Counted from the stretch's first letter, positions 1 through 5,410 are shown. The stretch is DNA of 5,527 nucleotides from DAORHV01 sp964513925 (GCA_964513925.1 CAZENR010000038.1:1-5527); one strand, 5' to 3'. The notes: generated by a model not told the origin, from the letters alone. Numbers and translations are program-made.

Positions 1-428
1 TGTTCTCCGCCACATTGGAGCAGAACCTCATTTTAGCGGCGTTCATTCCGCTCATTGTCTACATGAGCGATGCAGTCGGAACACAGATGGAGGCGTACAT
101 TATTCGTGACCTTGCGGTGAATCATTCGTTGCCGTTTCTTCGTTACCTGCTGCGCCATTTCAGTATCATCGTCATCATTGGCTTGCTGCTTGGTGTGTTG
201 CTCGGCATTGCCAGTACAATCTTGTACGGCCAGCCGATCATTGGCGTTGTGCTTAGTATTTCTCTGTGCGCTGCGGTCATGTCATCGGTATGTACGGGGC
301 TTCTTGTGCCCTATCTGTTTAGTCGCTGCAAAATGGACCCTGCCGATGCCAGCGGGCCGATATCTACAATCCTGCAAGACACCATCAGTATTGTCATTTA
401 CTTCGCCGTAGCGACCGCATTGCTGTAG
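1..428 (+). CDS. mgtE: MgtE-type magnesium transporter, C-terminal part (5' truncated by window)
   Basis: This is the last part of the membrane domain of an MgtE-family divalent-cation (mainly Mg2+) channel/transporter of the inner membrane. The frame is already open at base 3, so the true start lies outside the window. Four hydrophobic segments are visible, compared with five in a full MgtE membrane domain. The first carries the signature SDAVGTQ, matching the family's GTQ-containing helix. The last region reads DPADASGP followed by TILQD and then IYF, matching the conserved C-terminal DPA-GP...D...YF pattern. The Asp of ILQD, 16 residues from the end, is probably the pore aspartate that binds Mg2+ in characterised MgtE, though this alignment was done by eye. 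The cytoplasmic N and CBS domains are not in view. It ends in TAG and converges on folD with a 4-base gap. Family assignment is strong; ion selectivity is inferred. Confidence 0.88.
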   Translation, partial: FSATLEQNLILAAFIPLIVYMSDAVGTQMEAYIIRDLAVNHSLPFLRYLLRHFSIIVIIGLLLGVLLGIASTILYGQPIIGVVLSISLCAAVMSSVCTGLLVPYLFSRCKMDPADASGPISTILQDTISIVIYFAVATALL

Positions 429-432
429 CGCA

Positions 433-1290
433 TTACTCCGCAGCTTCGAGCTGACGCTTCTTTGCGGTGACGCAGTTGCGGATAAGACTGGCGACCGTAA
501 GCGGCCCAACTCCTCCCGGAACAGGCGTAATGGCGGAAGCGGTATTCAGCAGTTGTTCGTAGTCGGCATCGCCGCACAATTTGCCGTCCATTCCGCGGCT
601 GACGCCAATGTCGATGACCACGGCGCCGGGTTGCACCATGTCCTTGGTCACCATCTTCGGCGACCCCACCGCCAGGCACAGAATGTCGGCTTGTCGCGTG
701 ATGGTAGCAAGATCCTTAGTCTTGCTGTGACAAATACTTACGGTGGCGTTGCGGTTTAACAGCATGACAGCAAGCGGCTTGCCGACGATATTGCTGCGTC
801 CCAGCACCACGACATGCTTGCCGGCAACCGGGATCTTGTAGAAATCCAGCATGGATACAACGCCTGAGGGTGTTGCCGGCGGTAGGTGTTCGAATTCGGT
901 GGATAGGAACATCTTCCCCAGGTTGTATGCGCCGAAGCCATCGACATCCTTTTTCGGGTCGATGGCGCGGATGACCTCTGGAACGCGGTCTTGCAGGTGC
1001 TTTGGCAACGGTAATTGCACAATGAACCCGGTTACATCCTTATCTTTGTTCAGCTGTTCTATGGTCGCCATGAGCGCACCGAAGTCGATGTCTTCCTGCA
1101 AATGCATGTGTTCATGACGCATGCCCACTGCCTCGCAACTCTTCATCTTCTGGCGAATGTAGCTGGCACTTGCAGGGTCGTTGCCGACTTGCACTACCAC
1201 GAGCTTGGGGTTGAGTTTCTGTACATCGGACTTCAGTGCATTGAGCATGGCTTCTGCAACTGGCTTGCCGTAGAGGATGGTGGCGGACAT
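433..1290 (-). CDS. folD: Bifunctional methylene-THF dehydrogenase / methenyl-THF cyclohydrolase FolD
   Basis: FolD interconverts 5,10-methylene-THF, 5,10-methenyl-THF and 10-formyl-THF in the cytoplasm, feeding purine, formyl-Met and dTMP synthesis. With the ATG at 1290 the protein has 285 residues, the usual family length. Visible motifs in order are YIRQK at 44-48 with the likely catalytic lysine 48, QLPLP at 92-96, DPKKDVDGF at 111-119, PATPSG at 138-143, the NADP-binding GRSNIVGKP at 164-172, and ITPVPGGVGP at 254-263. The usual PCTP is PATP here, so that cysteine is replaced. I chose 1290 because family members begin a few residues before the ILYGK-like strand. An in-frame ATG at 1341 would add 17 poorly folding residues, yet it overlaps the stop of a small upstream frame as ATGA. 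No Shine-Dalgarno motif precedes 1290. It ends in TAA. Confidence 0.95.
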   Translation of the reverse strand: MSATILYGKPVAEAMLNALKSDVQKLNPKLVVVQVGNDPASASYIRQKMKSCEAVGMRHEHMHLQEDIDFGALMATIEQLNKDKDVTGFIVQLPLPKHLQDRVPEVIRAIDPKKDVDGFGAYNLGKMFLSTEFEHLPPATPSGVVSMLDFYKIPVAGKHVVVLGRSNIVGKPLAVMLLNRNATVSICHSKTKDLATITRQADILCLAVGSPKMVTKDMVQPGAVVIDIGVSRGMDGKLCGDADYEQLLNTASAITPVPGGVGPLTVASLIRNCVTAKKRQLEAAE

Positions 1291-1296
1291 AGCGTG

Positions 1297-1302
1297 ATGA
1301 TA
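1297..1302 (-). promoter_or_regulatory. Candidate extended -10 element for a near-leaderless folD transcript
   Basis: On the minus strand the hexamer TATCAT matches TATAAT at five of six positions and is preceded by TGT, giving the TGn extended -10 form. Only six bases separate it from the ATG at 1290, so a start site seven bases downstream would fall on the A of that ATG and the message would be leaderless. This agrees with the lack of a ribosome binding site there. No convincing -35 is present. The call rests on motif matching only. Confidence 0.25.
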
Positions 1303-1375
1303 ACAGCCGGGGCTAGTAGTCGGGAAATGGTTTTCAGTCATGCCTCCAATATGCCTCGGTATTCAACATCGGGAA

Positions 1376-1391
1376 TCCAAGGAATCTTGGA
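1376..1391. repeat. Small hairpin between mscL and folD
   Basis: A perfect six-base inverted repeat, TCCAAG and CTTGGA, encloses the loop GAAT. It lies in the roughly 150 bases between the mscL stop and the folD start. Nearby there are further related words: GGAATCT at 1381-1387 is inverted as AGATTCC at 1409-1415, and GGGAATCC occurs twice. No T-run follows on the minus strand, so it does not look like an intrinsic terminator. It may be a processing or attenuation structure, or a coincidence of short repeats. Confidence 0.3.
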
Positions 1392-1444
1392 GTCGGGGAA
1401 TCCCTGCGAGATTCCTTCAATAAGTGACGCTACGTTCTTTTCTT

Positions 1445-1837
1445 CTAGAGTTGCGACGTGCACTGCGGACACTTCTTTGCCTGGAGGGCGATTGTTGAGC
1501 AGCACATTGGGCATGCTTTTGTCGTTGCCGGAGCGGCTTCCGGAGCTTTTTGGAACCGATTGAGTTGCTTGATGATGACGAAGATGCAAAGTGCGACAAT
1601 GGCGAAGTCCACGACTGTTTGAATGAACATGCCGTACTTGATGGTCGTTTCGCCCACGGTGTAGGCAAGCGTGGAGAAGTCCAGCTTCCCAAGCAGCAAT
1701 CCTACAGATGGCATGAGAATGTCGTTGACCAGCGAGCTGACGATTTTACCAAACGCGCCGCCGATGATAACGCCCACGGCGAGATCGACTACGTTGCCAC
1801 GCATGGCGAATGCACGGAATTCGGAGAAGAATGACAT
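1445..1837 (-). CDS. mscL: Large-conductance mechanosensitive channel MscL with C-terminal zinc ribbon
   Basis: MscL is a homopentameric inner-membrane channel that opens under bilayer tension and releases solutes during hypo-osmotic shock. The 130-residue protein has the amphipathic N-terminal helix (SFFSEFRAFAMRGN), a first membrane helix at about 15-45 with the diagnostic DLAVGVIIGGAFGKIV pattern, a short external loop, and a second membrane helix at about 72-92. Instead of the plain E. coli-type helical tail, the C-terminus has two CxxC pairs, C109/C112 and C123/C126, spaced like a rubredoxin-type zinc ribbon. Such tails occur in many MscL proteins of other phyla. The periplasmic loop is shorter than in E. 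coli. The ATG at 1837 gives the canonical N-terminus, though no good Shine-Dalgarno precedes it. It lies 45 bases after the DUF1624 gene and ends in TAG. The identification is firm. Confidence 0.95.
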   Translation of the reverse strand: MSFFSEFRAFAMRGNVVDLAVGVIIGGAFGKIVSSLVNDILMPSVGLLLGKLDFSTLAYTVGETTIKYGMFIQTVVDFAIVALCIFVIIKQLNRFQKAPEAAPATTKACPMCCSTIALQAKKCPQCTSQL

Positions 1838-1861
1838 GAGTTGTGGGGAAAAGGTGTGCCT

Positions 1862-1867
1862 ATTCTA
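1862..1867 (-). promoter_or_regulatory. Candidate -10 element upstream of mscL
   Basis: The minus-strand hexamer TAGAAT matches TATAAT at five of six positions in the 45-base gap between the DUF1624 gene and mscL. The distance to the mscL ATG (24 bases) is nearly the same as for the candidate -10 upstream of the 63-residue gene. No good -35 hexamer sits 16-18 bases upstream. If it is used, mscL could be transcribed separately from the upstream operon. Confidence 0.28.
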
Positions 1868-1882
1868 CGTGCTTCATGGCGT

Positions 1883-2656
1883 CTAGGACAGGTTGGGCCA
1901 ACCAAGCAGCAGCCAAAGTATGGCCAGCAATGCCGGCTGGTGGACAAGATAGAGCAAGAGCGACCTTCTGCCTGGTAGCAGCGTCCAGCGAATCCACCTG
2001 CATTCAAACCCAACATCTAGCCACCATCGAATCTCTGCATTCTCTCGGCTAAGGGCGCATTTGCCGTTGTACGCAACACTGGCAATTGCAACACCGATCA
2101 GTACAACGCCAAACCAGGGTATGAGCGGAAAATAGTCCCAGGTGTTCAATCCGTAATCGTGTATGCCAAAAGGGAACAACAGCGGGTTGGGATTGTTTGC
2201 CGCGCCTACCAGGCGCGTAGCCGAAAGCAATCCCACTCCTGCAAACAAGGATATCTGCCCGTAGCGAGACAGTACCGAGCACAGCAACAGCGAAACGCCG
2301 ATAAGGTGCAGAATGCCGAATCGAATGTAGGCACCTGGTTCCACGATGTAGGTGAGGATGGTAATCCCCATGCCGCACGCAAGTACAGTTGCGCCGCGCC
2401 GCAGAAACATGCGGTGCATTTGGCATTGCGAATAGCCTGCCGCATGCATGCCCTGCCACATGAGGCGGCTGCTGACACCGACGAGTAGTAAGAACAGCGT
2501 TGCCGTGCATACTGCTAGTACGTGCAGTGCGCCGCCAAAGACATCGATGTTACGCCCGTAGAACACAGCCAAATCGAACGCGAGGTGATATGTCACCATC
2601 ATTGCAATGGCGAGTGTTCGCAGGAAGTCGATTTCCGGGTAGCGCCGCATGCGCAT
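1883..2656 (-). CDS. DUF1624 / heparan-alpha-glucosaminide N-acetyltransferase-like membrane protein
   Basis: This polytopic membrane protein of 257 residues begins with RYPEIDFLRTLAIAMMV and then TYHLAFDL, the typical opening of the DUF1624 (HGSNAT_cat) family. That family is related to the lysosomal enzyme moving acetyl from acetyl-CoA across a membrane onto an amino sugar. Other family-like stretches are IRFGILHLIG at 111-120, YFPLIPWFGVVLIGV at 175-189, and LLPGRRSLLLYLVHQP near 226-241. About seven hydrophobic helices are visible, with a basic loop (RRGA) near residue 86. The bacterial substrate is unknown, and the catalytic residue cannot be named from this sequence alone. The ATG overlaps the desaturase stop as TAATG and is preceded by AAGGTGG, the best ribosome-binding-site-like match in the window. 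A second in-frame ATG lies two codons later. Coupling to the desaturase suggests a role in envelope or lipid modification. Confidence 0.8.
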   Translation of the reverse strand: MRMRRYPEIDFLRTLAIAMMVTYHLAFDLAVFYGRNIDVFGGALHVLAVCTATLFLLLVGVSSRLMWQGMHAAGYSQCQMHRMFLRRGATVLACGMGITILTYIVEPGAYIRFGILHLIGVSLLLCSVLSRYGQISLFAGVGLLSATRLVGAANNPNPLLFPFGIHDYGLNTWDYFPLIPWFGVVLIGVAIASVAYNGKCALSRENAEIRWWLDVGFECRWIRWTLLPGRRSLLLYLVHQPALLAILWLLLGWPNLS

Positions 2657-3684
2657 TACGCCGCCACCTTGCGGGCGTAGCGGGAAATGTGGTTTAAGTG
2701 GCTGAAGATTTCGTAAATGCCACCCAGCACGCTGGTTTCGTGATACGAGATGCCTTTGCGCTGGCAGAATTCCCGGACGATTTTCTGCGCCTTTGCCATT
2801 TTGTTGCGTGCCATGTACGGGAACAGGTGATGCTCGATTTGATAATTGAGCCCGCCGTACACGAAGTCCGTAAGCAAGCCGCCGCGCATGTTGCGCGATG
2901 TCAGCACCTGCTCGCGCAGGAAGTCGATCTTGTCCCCCGGGTTAAACGTAGGCATTCCTTTATGGTTGGGTGCGAAGATCATGCCCAAGTACACGCCGAA
3001 CAAGATTTGGTGTACTGCGATGAAGGCAATCGCGTACCAAAACGGCAGTATGCCGAATACCAACGAGAGATACAGCAGGTAGTGCCCGAAGTACGTAACG
3101 CCATCGAGCCATACCTCTTTGAACGGGTTGCTTATAATGTGCTTAAGCCCCGTAAGCTTAATGGACAGCGCGGGAAACGGCAGGATGAGGATGGGGAACA
3201 ACCACGCTTGGCGCTTGATGACAAAGCGCTCCAGCTTGCTGGTTTTCTCGTGAACCTGATGCTCGTCGAAAGCGATCATTGGGTATTCCAAATCCGGATC
3301 TTCGTCGTGGCGGTTGGGGTGAAGGTGGTGGTTGTTGTGCTTGAACATCCAGCTGGTGGCGCTCATGCCGATAAGGAATGTGCCCGGATACAGCACCATG
3401 TCGTTGAGCCACGTGCGGTTGAAGATAGCGCGGTGTCCAGCGTCGTGTCCCAGCAAGCCGATTTGCCCGTACGCAAAAGCCAAGTAGACGGCGGCAAGCA
3501 GCACCAGCCAAATATTGTCACGGACGAAGTACAGCAATACAAAGCCGCTGGCCCAGAAGAGGAATGTACTACTAATTTTCCAAGCGTAGTACATGGGACT
3601 GCGCTTAAACAGTCCGTTGTCGCGGATAAGTTTCTGCAGCTCCAAGAAATCTTGCGGGTTGTACAGGATGGTCGTGGTGTCCAT
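2656..3684 (-). CDS. Membrane fatty acid desaturase, front-end type, without cytochrome b5 domain
   Basis: This is a di-iron integral-membrane desaturase (FA_desaturase family) that introduces a double bond into an acyl chain using O2 and an electron donor. With the ATG at 3684 it has 342 residues. The three histidine boxes are clear: HDAGH at 80-84, HNNHH at 116-120 and QIEHH at 282-286. Glutamine opening the third box is the mark of front-end (delta-5/delta-6, linoleoyl-CoA-type) desaturases, but no N-terminal cytochrome b5 domain is present. It must therefore use a separate ferredoxin or flavoprotein, and none is encoded in view. Membrane helices flank the boxes (about 40-80 and 165-240). 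A TTG two codons upstream is an alternative start; a GGAGG lies 18 bases before the ATG, too far for a classical site. It starts 38 bases after the tmk stop, and its TAA overlaps the next ATG. Chain and position specificity cannot be read. Confidence 0.93.
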   Translation of the reverse strand: MDTTTILYNPQDFLELQKLIRDNGLFKRSPMYYAWKISSTFLFWASGFVLLYFVRDNIWLVLLAAVYLAFAYGQIGLLGHDAGHRAIFNRTWLNDMVLYPGTFLIGMSATSWMFKHNNHHLHPNRHDEDPDLEYPMIAFDEHQVHEKTSKLERFVIKRQAWLFPILILPFPALSIKLTGLKHIISNPFKEVWLDGVTYFGHYLLYLSLVFGILPFWYAIAFIAVHQILFGVYLGMIFAPNHKGMPTFNPGDKIDFLREQVLTSRNMRGGLLTDFVYGGLNYQIEHHLFPYMARNKMAKAQKIVREFCQRKGISYHETSVLGGIYEIFSHLNHISRYARKVAA

Positions 3685-3722
3685 ACCCAAAGTGTACGTG
3701 AGCCTCCGGTTTGCGCAAACAG

Positions 3723-4307
3723 CTATGCCGATGCCAATGTGAAAATCTGCTGCGCAGCCTTGTCTAAAGTGCCACCGGTGTTCACAACGGCAATCGATGC
3801 ATCTTGAGCGGCGGCCTGCTCGTACAGCGCGTAAACTTTGCGTTGGAATGTATCCTGCTCAAAGACGTCTTTGTTGCTGCGCATGCCGACCCGCTTGAGT
3901 GCGGTTTCCAGACCGGGCAATGCAAGTATGTGCACATCGGGCTTGGGAAATGCCGCATTTACCCGCTCAAGCCACTGTCTGTCCAGCCCAAGCGCTTCGC
4001 CGTACACCAACGTGGACAGCGCATAGCGATCGCAGACGACAGTTGTGCCCGCAGCCAGCGCCGGCACGATTTCCAGTTGCACGTGCGCGGCGCGGTCGGC
4101 GCAGAACAGCAGTTGCAACGCCGATGGTGACGGAATAGTTTTGGCCGAAAGCTGCGTCCGCGTAAACGTGCCGATAGGTCCGCTCGTAGGCTCTGCTGTG
4201 AGGAGAACATCTCTGCCCTTTGCACGCAGCGCCTCCGCCAACAGCTTGCTGTGCGTGGTGGTGCCGGCTCCGTCCGGGCCCTCGATGACAATGAAGCGTC
4301 CTGGCAT
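3723..4307 (-). CDS. tmk: Thymidylate (dTMP) kinase with non-canonical P-loop
   Basis: Tmk phosphorylates dTMP to dTDP with ATP in the cytoplasm, an essential step to dTTP. The 194-residue protein opens FIVIEGPDGAG, as in Tmk P-loops. It continues with AEPTSGPIG at 39-47, LFCADRAAHV at 67-76, the dTMP-binding CDRYALSTLVYG at 92-103, and a LID region with RSNKDVFEQDTF at 143-154. The length is slightly short for bacterial Tmk (about 205-215). The striking feature is the P-loop GPDGAGTTT at 10-18: position 16, normally the invariant phosphate-binding lysine, is threonine (codon ACC). The rest is intact and the frame is undamaged, so it may be a lineage variant rather than decay. The ATG overlaps the stop of the 63-residue upstream gene as TAATG, with no Shine-Dalgarno, suggesting translational coupling. 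It ends in TAG. Confidence 0.9.
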   Translation of the reverse strand: MPGRFIVIEGPDGAGTTTHSKLLAEALRAKGRDVLLTAEPTSGPIGTFTRTQLSAKTIPSPSALQLLFCADRAAHVQLEIVPALAAGTTVVCDRYALSTLVYGEALGLDRQWLERVNAAFPKPDVHILALPGLETALKRVGMRSNKDVFEQDTFQRKVYALYEQAAAQDASIAVVNTGGTLDKAAQQIFTLASA

Positions 4308-4498
4308 TACATGCGTTGGATAAGGTCGTTAAGCGTGCTCGTCATACTCTTAATAAGCAGCTTGGGAGGCATTTCATTCACCGAGTACACCATATTCACT
4401 TTTTCTTTTCCATCGGCAATGCCGATGACAATGAAGCCGGGTACGCCCAGGCTTTTGAGGAATTGATTGCACTGGTCCTGGATGTTCTTCATGTCCAT
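4307..4498 (-). CDS. Small unknown protein (63 residues) translationally coupled to tmk
   Basis: I do not recognise this family. The protein looks soluble and compact: an N-terminal helix (about 2-17, QDQCNQFLKSLG), a beta strand PGFIVIGIADG at 20-30, a second strand KVNMVYSVNEMPP at 33-45, and a C-terminal helix LLIKSMTSTLNDLIQ. The helix-strand-turn-strand-helix layout and the natural amino-acid mix argue that it is real rather than a chance frame. Its TAA overlaps the tmk ATG by one base, and a candidate -10 box lies 25 bases upstream, so it is probably the first gene of the leftward operon. A second ATG two codons in is an alternative start. No Shine-Dalgarno is visible. A dimerising regulator or accessory protein is conceivable, but nothing in the sequence supports a named function. 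Confidence 0.68.
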   Translation of the reverse strand: MDMKNIQDQCNQFLKSLGVPGFIVIGIADGKEKVNMVYSVNEMPPKLLIKSMTSTLNDLIQRM

Positions 4499-4523
4499 GA
4501 CAAAGAATGGGAATTGCTACCCG

Positions 4524-4529
4524 AGTATA
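4524..4529 (-). promoter_or_regulatory. Candidate -10 element of the leftward operon
   Basis: On the minus strand TATACT matches TATAAT at five of six positions. A start site about seven bases downstream would give a leader of roughly 18 bases before the ATG at 4498. The only -35-like word upstream, TTGCAT, is too close (14 bases) and matches the consensus poorly. The element sits in the 145-base divergent gap between the 63-residue gene and the rightward gene at 4644, where an operon promoter is expected. I found no comparably good -10 and -35 pair for the rightward gene. Confidence 0.35.
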
Positions 4530-4643
4530 GCGAATGTTTAGCCATGCAACCTACTGTGGGTGGACGGATGGTCTTATCGTTCTTTGCCGACATTCCTTGT
4601 CTTGCCAGACTCGCTACAGCTACTTAGCCTGGTTCTTCATTCT

Positions 4644-5141
4644 ATGGCGCACGACAACGTGGAAAAACTCATCGGCTTACTGGCGGGTACGGAGGACCCT
4701 GAGCACCCGCAGAACGCCATGCTTGTTGCGGAGCTGGCAGACCCGGGTTCTAAGGCTTCGCAGCTGCGTGACCACATCCACGTGCAGACAGAGCTTTTGT
4801 TGAATGCTCCGCCGCACGAATTACGGCTGGATGTGGAGCAGGGCTTGGCACTGGCGCTCACCGCCACGCGCAGAACAATGCATACGCCAGGCTCAGCCGA
4901 TGCGCATGTCCCGCGCGCCACTGCAGACGATGTCGGCGCGGTAATTGAAGCGCTGCGAATGCGGCCGGATGCCCTACGAACCAAGGCTGCGCGCGATGCA
5001 GCGGTGACTGCGAGCGTTGCCAACATTCAACGTCAGAACCCGGCAACGCGCATTGTGGACGAGGCCGCTTTCAATGCCGCCGTTGGACAGTGGATGAAGG
5101 CACATGTGCAGAGTGTGGATATGCTGCTGCGCAGGAAGTAA
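4644..5141 (+). CDS. Unknown soluble helical protein (165 residues)
   Basis: I do not recognise this protein. From the ATG at 4644 it begins MAHDNVEKLIGLLAG and is 165 residues long. It has no signal peptide or membrane segment and looks largely alpha-helical, with alternating acidic and alanine/leucine-rich stretches. Visible segments are a helix at about 4-14, an acidic proline-containing turn (TEDPEHP), a His-containing helix (RDHIHVQTELLL), a long helix (ELRLDVEQGLALALTATRRTM), an alanine-rich helix pair around 100-125, and a basic C-terminal end (LLRRK). There are no cysteines or tryptophans. The frame stays open upstream to an ATG at 4560, but that extension (MDGWSYRSLPTF...) looks non-coding, so 4644 is preferred; neither start has a good Shine-Dalgarno. 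It is divergent from the tmk operon and ends in TAA just before the inverted-repeat region. Natural composition and GC-rich third positions support coding. Confidence 0.65.
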   Translation: MAHDNVEKLIGLLAGTEDPEHPQNAMLVAELADPGSKASQLRDHIHVQTELLLNAPPHELRLDVEQGLALALTATRRTMHTPGSADAHVPRATADDVGAVIEALRMRPDALRTKAARDAAVTASVANIQRQNPATRIVDEAAFNAAVGQWMKAHVQSVDMLLRRK

Positions 5142-5171
5142 TGCAAATCAGTTTTATACCAGCAGAGATCT

Positions 5172-5198
5172 TCCACTTTTTTGGCACAAAAAAGTGGA
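5172..5198. repeat. Perfect A/T-rich hairpin downstream of the 165-residue gene
   Basis: TCCACTTTTTTG is followed by the three-base loop GCA and then the exact reverse complement CAAAAAAGTGGA, a 12-bp perfect stem. It starts 31 bases after the TAA of the rightward gene and could end that message or protect its 3' end. No T-run follows the stem on either strand, though, so it is not a standard intrinsic terminator. A run of six A follows at 5201-5206. It marks the left boundary of the inverted-repeat region. Confidence 0.75.
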
Positions 5199-5209
5199 GC
5201 AAAAAACAT

Positions 5210-5361
5210 GCCGCTGGTGAAAGCGTTCGGCGGTTCTTGTTCGTTCATCGGGGCCTGCAAACGTGAACTCGCCGCTTCGCACCCACGAAAGCGGCTCAAA
5301 CAAGCACGTTTGCTTGCGGCCCCTCTTCACGAAGAACCGCAGCGAACCCTTTCAAGGCGGC
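5210..5361. repeat. Long nested fold-back (six successive stems)
   Basis: Complementary segments pair in strict nested order around about 5283. Outer to inner they are: GCCGC 5210-5214 with GCGGC 5357-5361; GAAAGCGTTCG 5219-5229 with CGAACCCTTTC 5343-5353 (10 of 11 pairs); GCGGTTCTT 5230-5238 with AAGAACCGC 5332-5340; GGGGCC 5250-5255 with GGCCCC 5318-5323; GCAAACGTG 5257-5265 with CACGTTTGC 5305-5313; and GCCGCTT 5271-5277 with AAGCGGC 5289-5295. That gives about 46 base pairs in 152 bases, separated by small internal loops. An alternative local hairpin, CAAGCA/TGCTTG at 5301-5316, competes with one stem. It reads equally well from either strand, so the transcribed strand is unknown. Confidence 0.75.
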
Positions 5362-5376
5362 GAAAACGTAGATGTC

Positions 5377-5396
5377 TGGCTTATCTATTCAAGCCA
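5377..5396. repeat. Short hairpin
   Basis: TGGCTT and AAGCCA form a perfect six-base stem around the loop ATCTATTC. An overlapping alternative, CCACC and GGTGG around AGAG at 5394-5407, cannot form at the same time. It lies between the two larger fold-backs and may act as a spacer or a switchable element. Confidence 0.4.
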
Positions 5397-5410
5397 CCAG
5401 AGGGTGGGAA

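Noticed and set aside
1291..1341. N-terminal extension of FolD to the ATG at 1341
   Set aside because: The added residues (TENHFPTTSPGCYHHA) are not part of the FolD fold, and the family normally starts close to the ILYGK strand. The ATGA overlap keeps it as a finding, not as the annotated start.
1015..1563. Plus-strand frame of 182 codons
   Set aside because: It is antisense to folD and the end of mscL, with no recognisable domain.
2698..3807. Long open frame (369 codons) on the plus strand
   Set aside because: It runs antisense across the desaturase and into tmk, both certain from motifs. Its sequence resembles no family and reflects codon bias on the opposite strand.
4560..4643. N-terminal extension of the 165-residue protein to the ATG at 4560
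   Set aside because: The 28 extra residues look like translated intergenic DNA, have no ribosome site and precede a more natural start at 4644.
5172..5198. Standard rho-independent terminator
   Set aside because: The stem is perfect, but no T-run follows it on either strand, and the stem base is not GC-rich.
5033..5299. Minus-strand frame of 88 codons over the inverted-repeat region
   Set aside because: It overlaps the end of the rightward gene and reads through palindromes; its composition is unlike a protein and it has no start signal.
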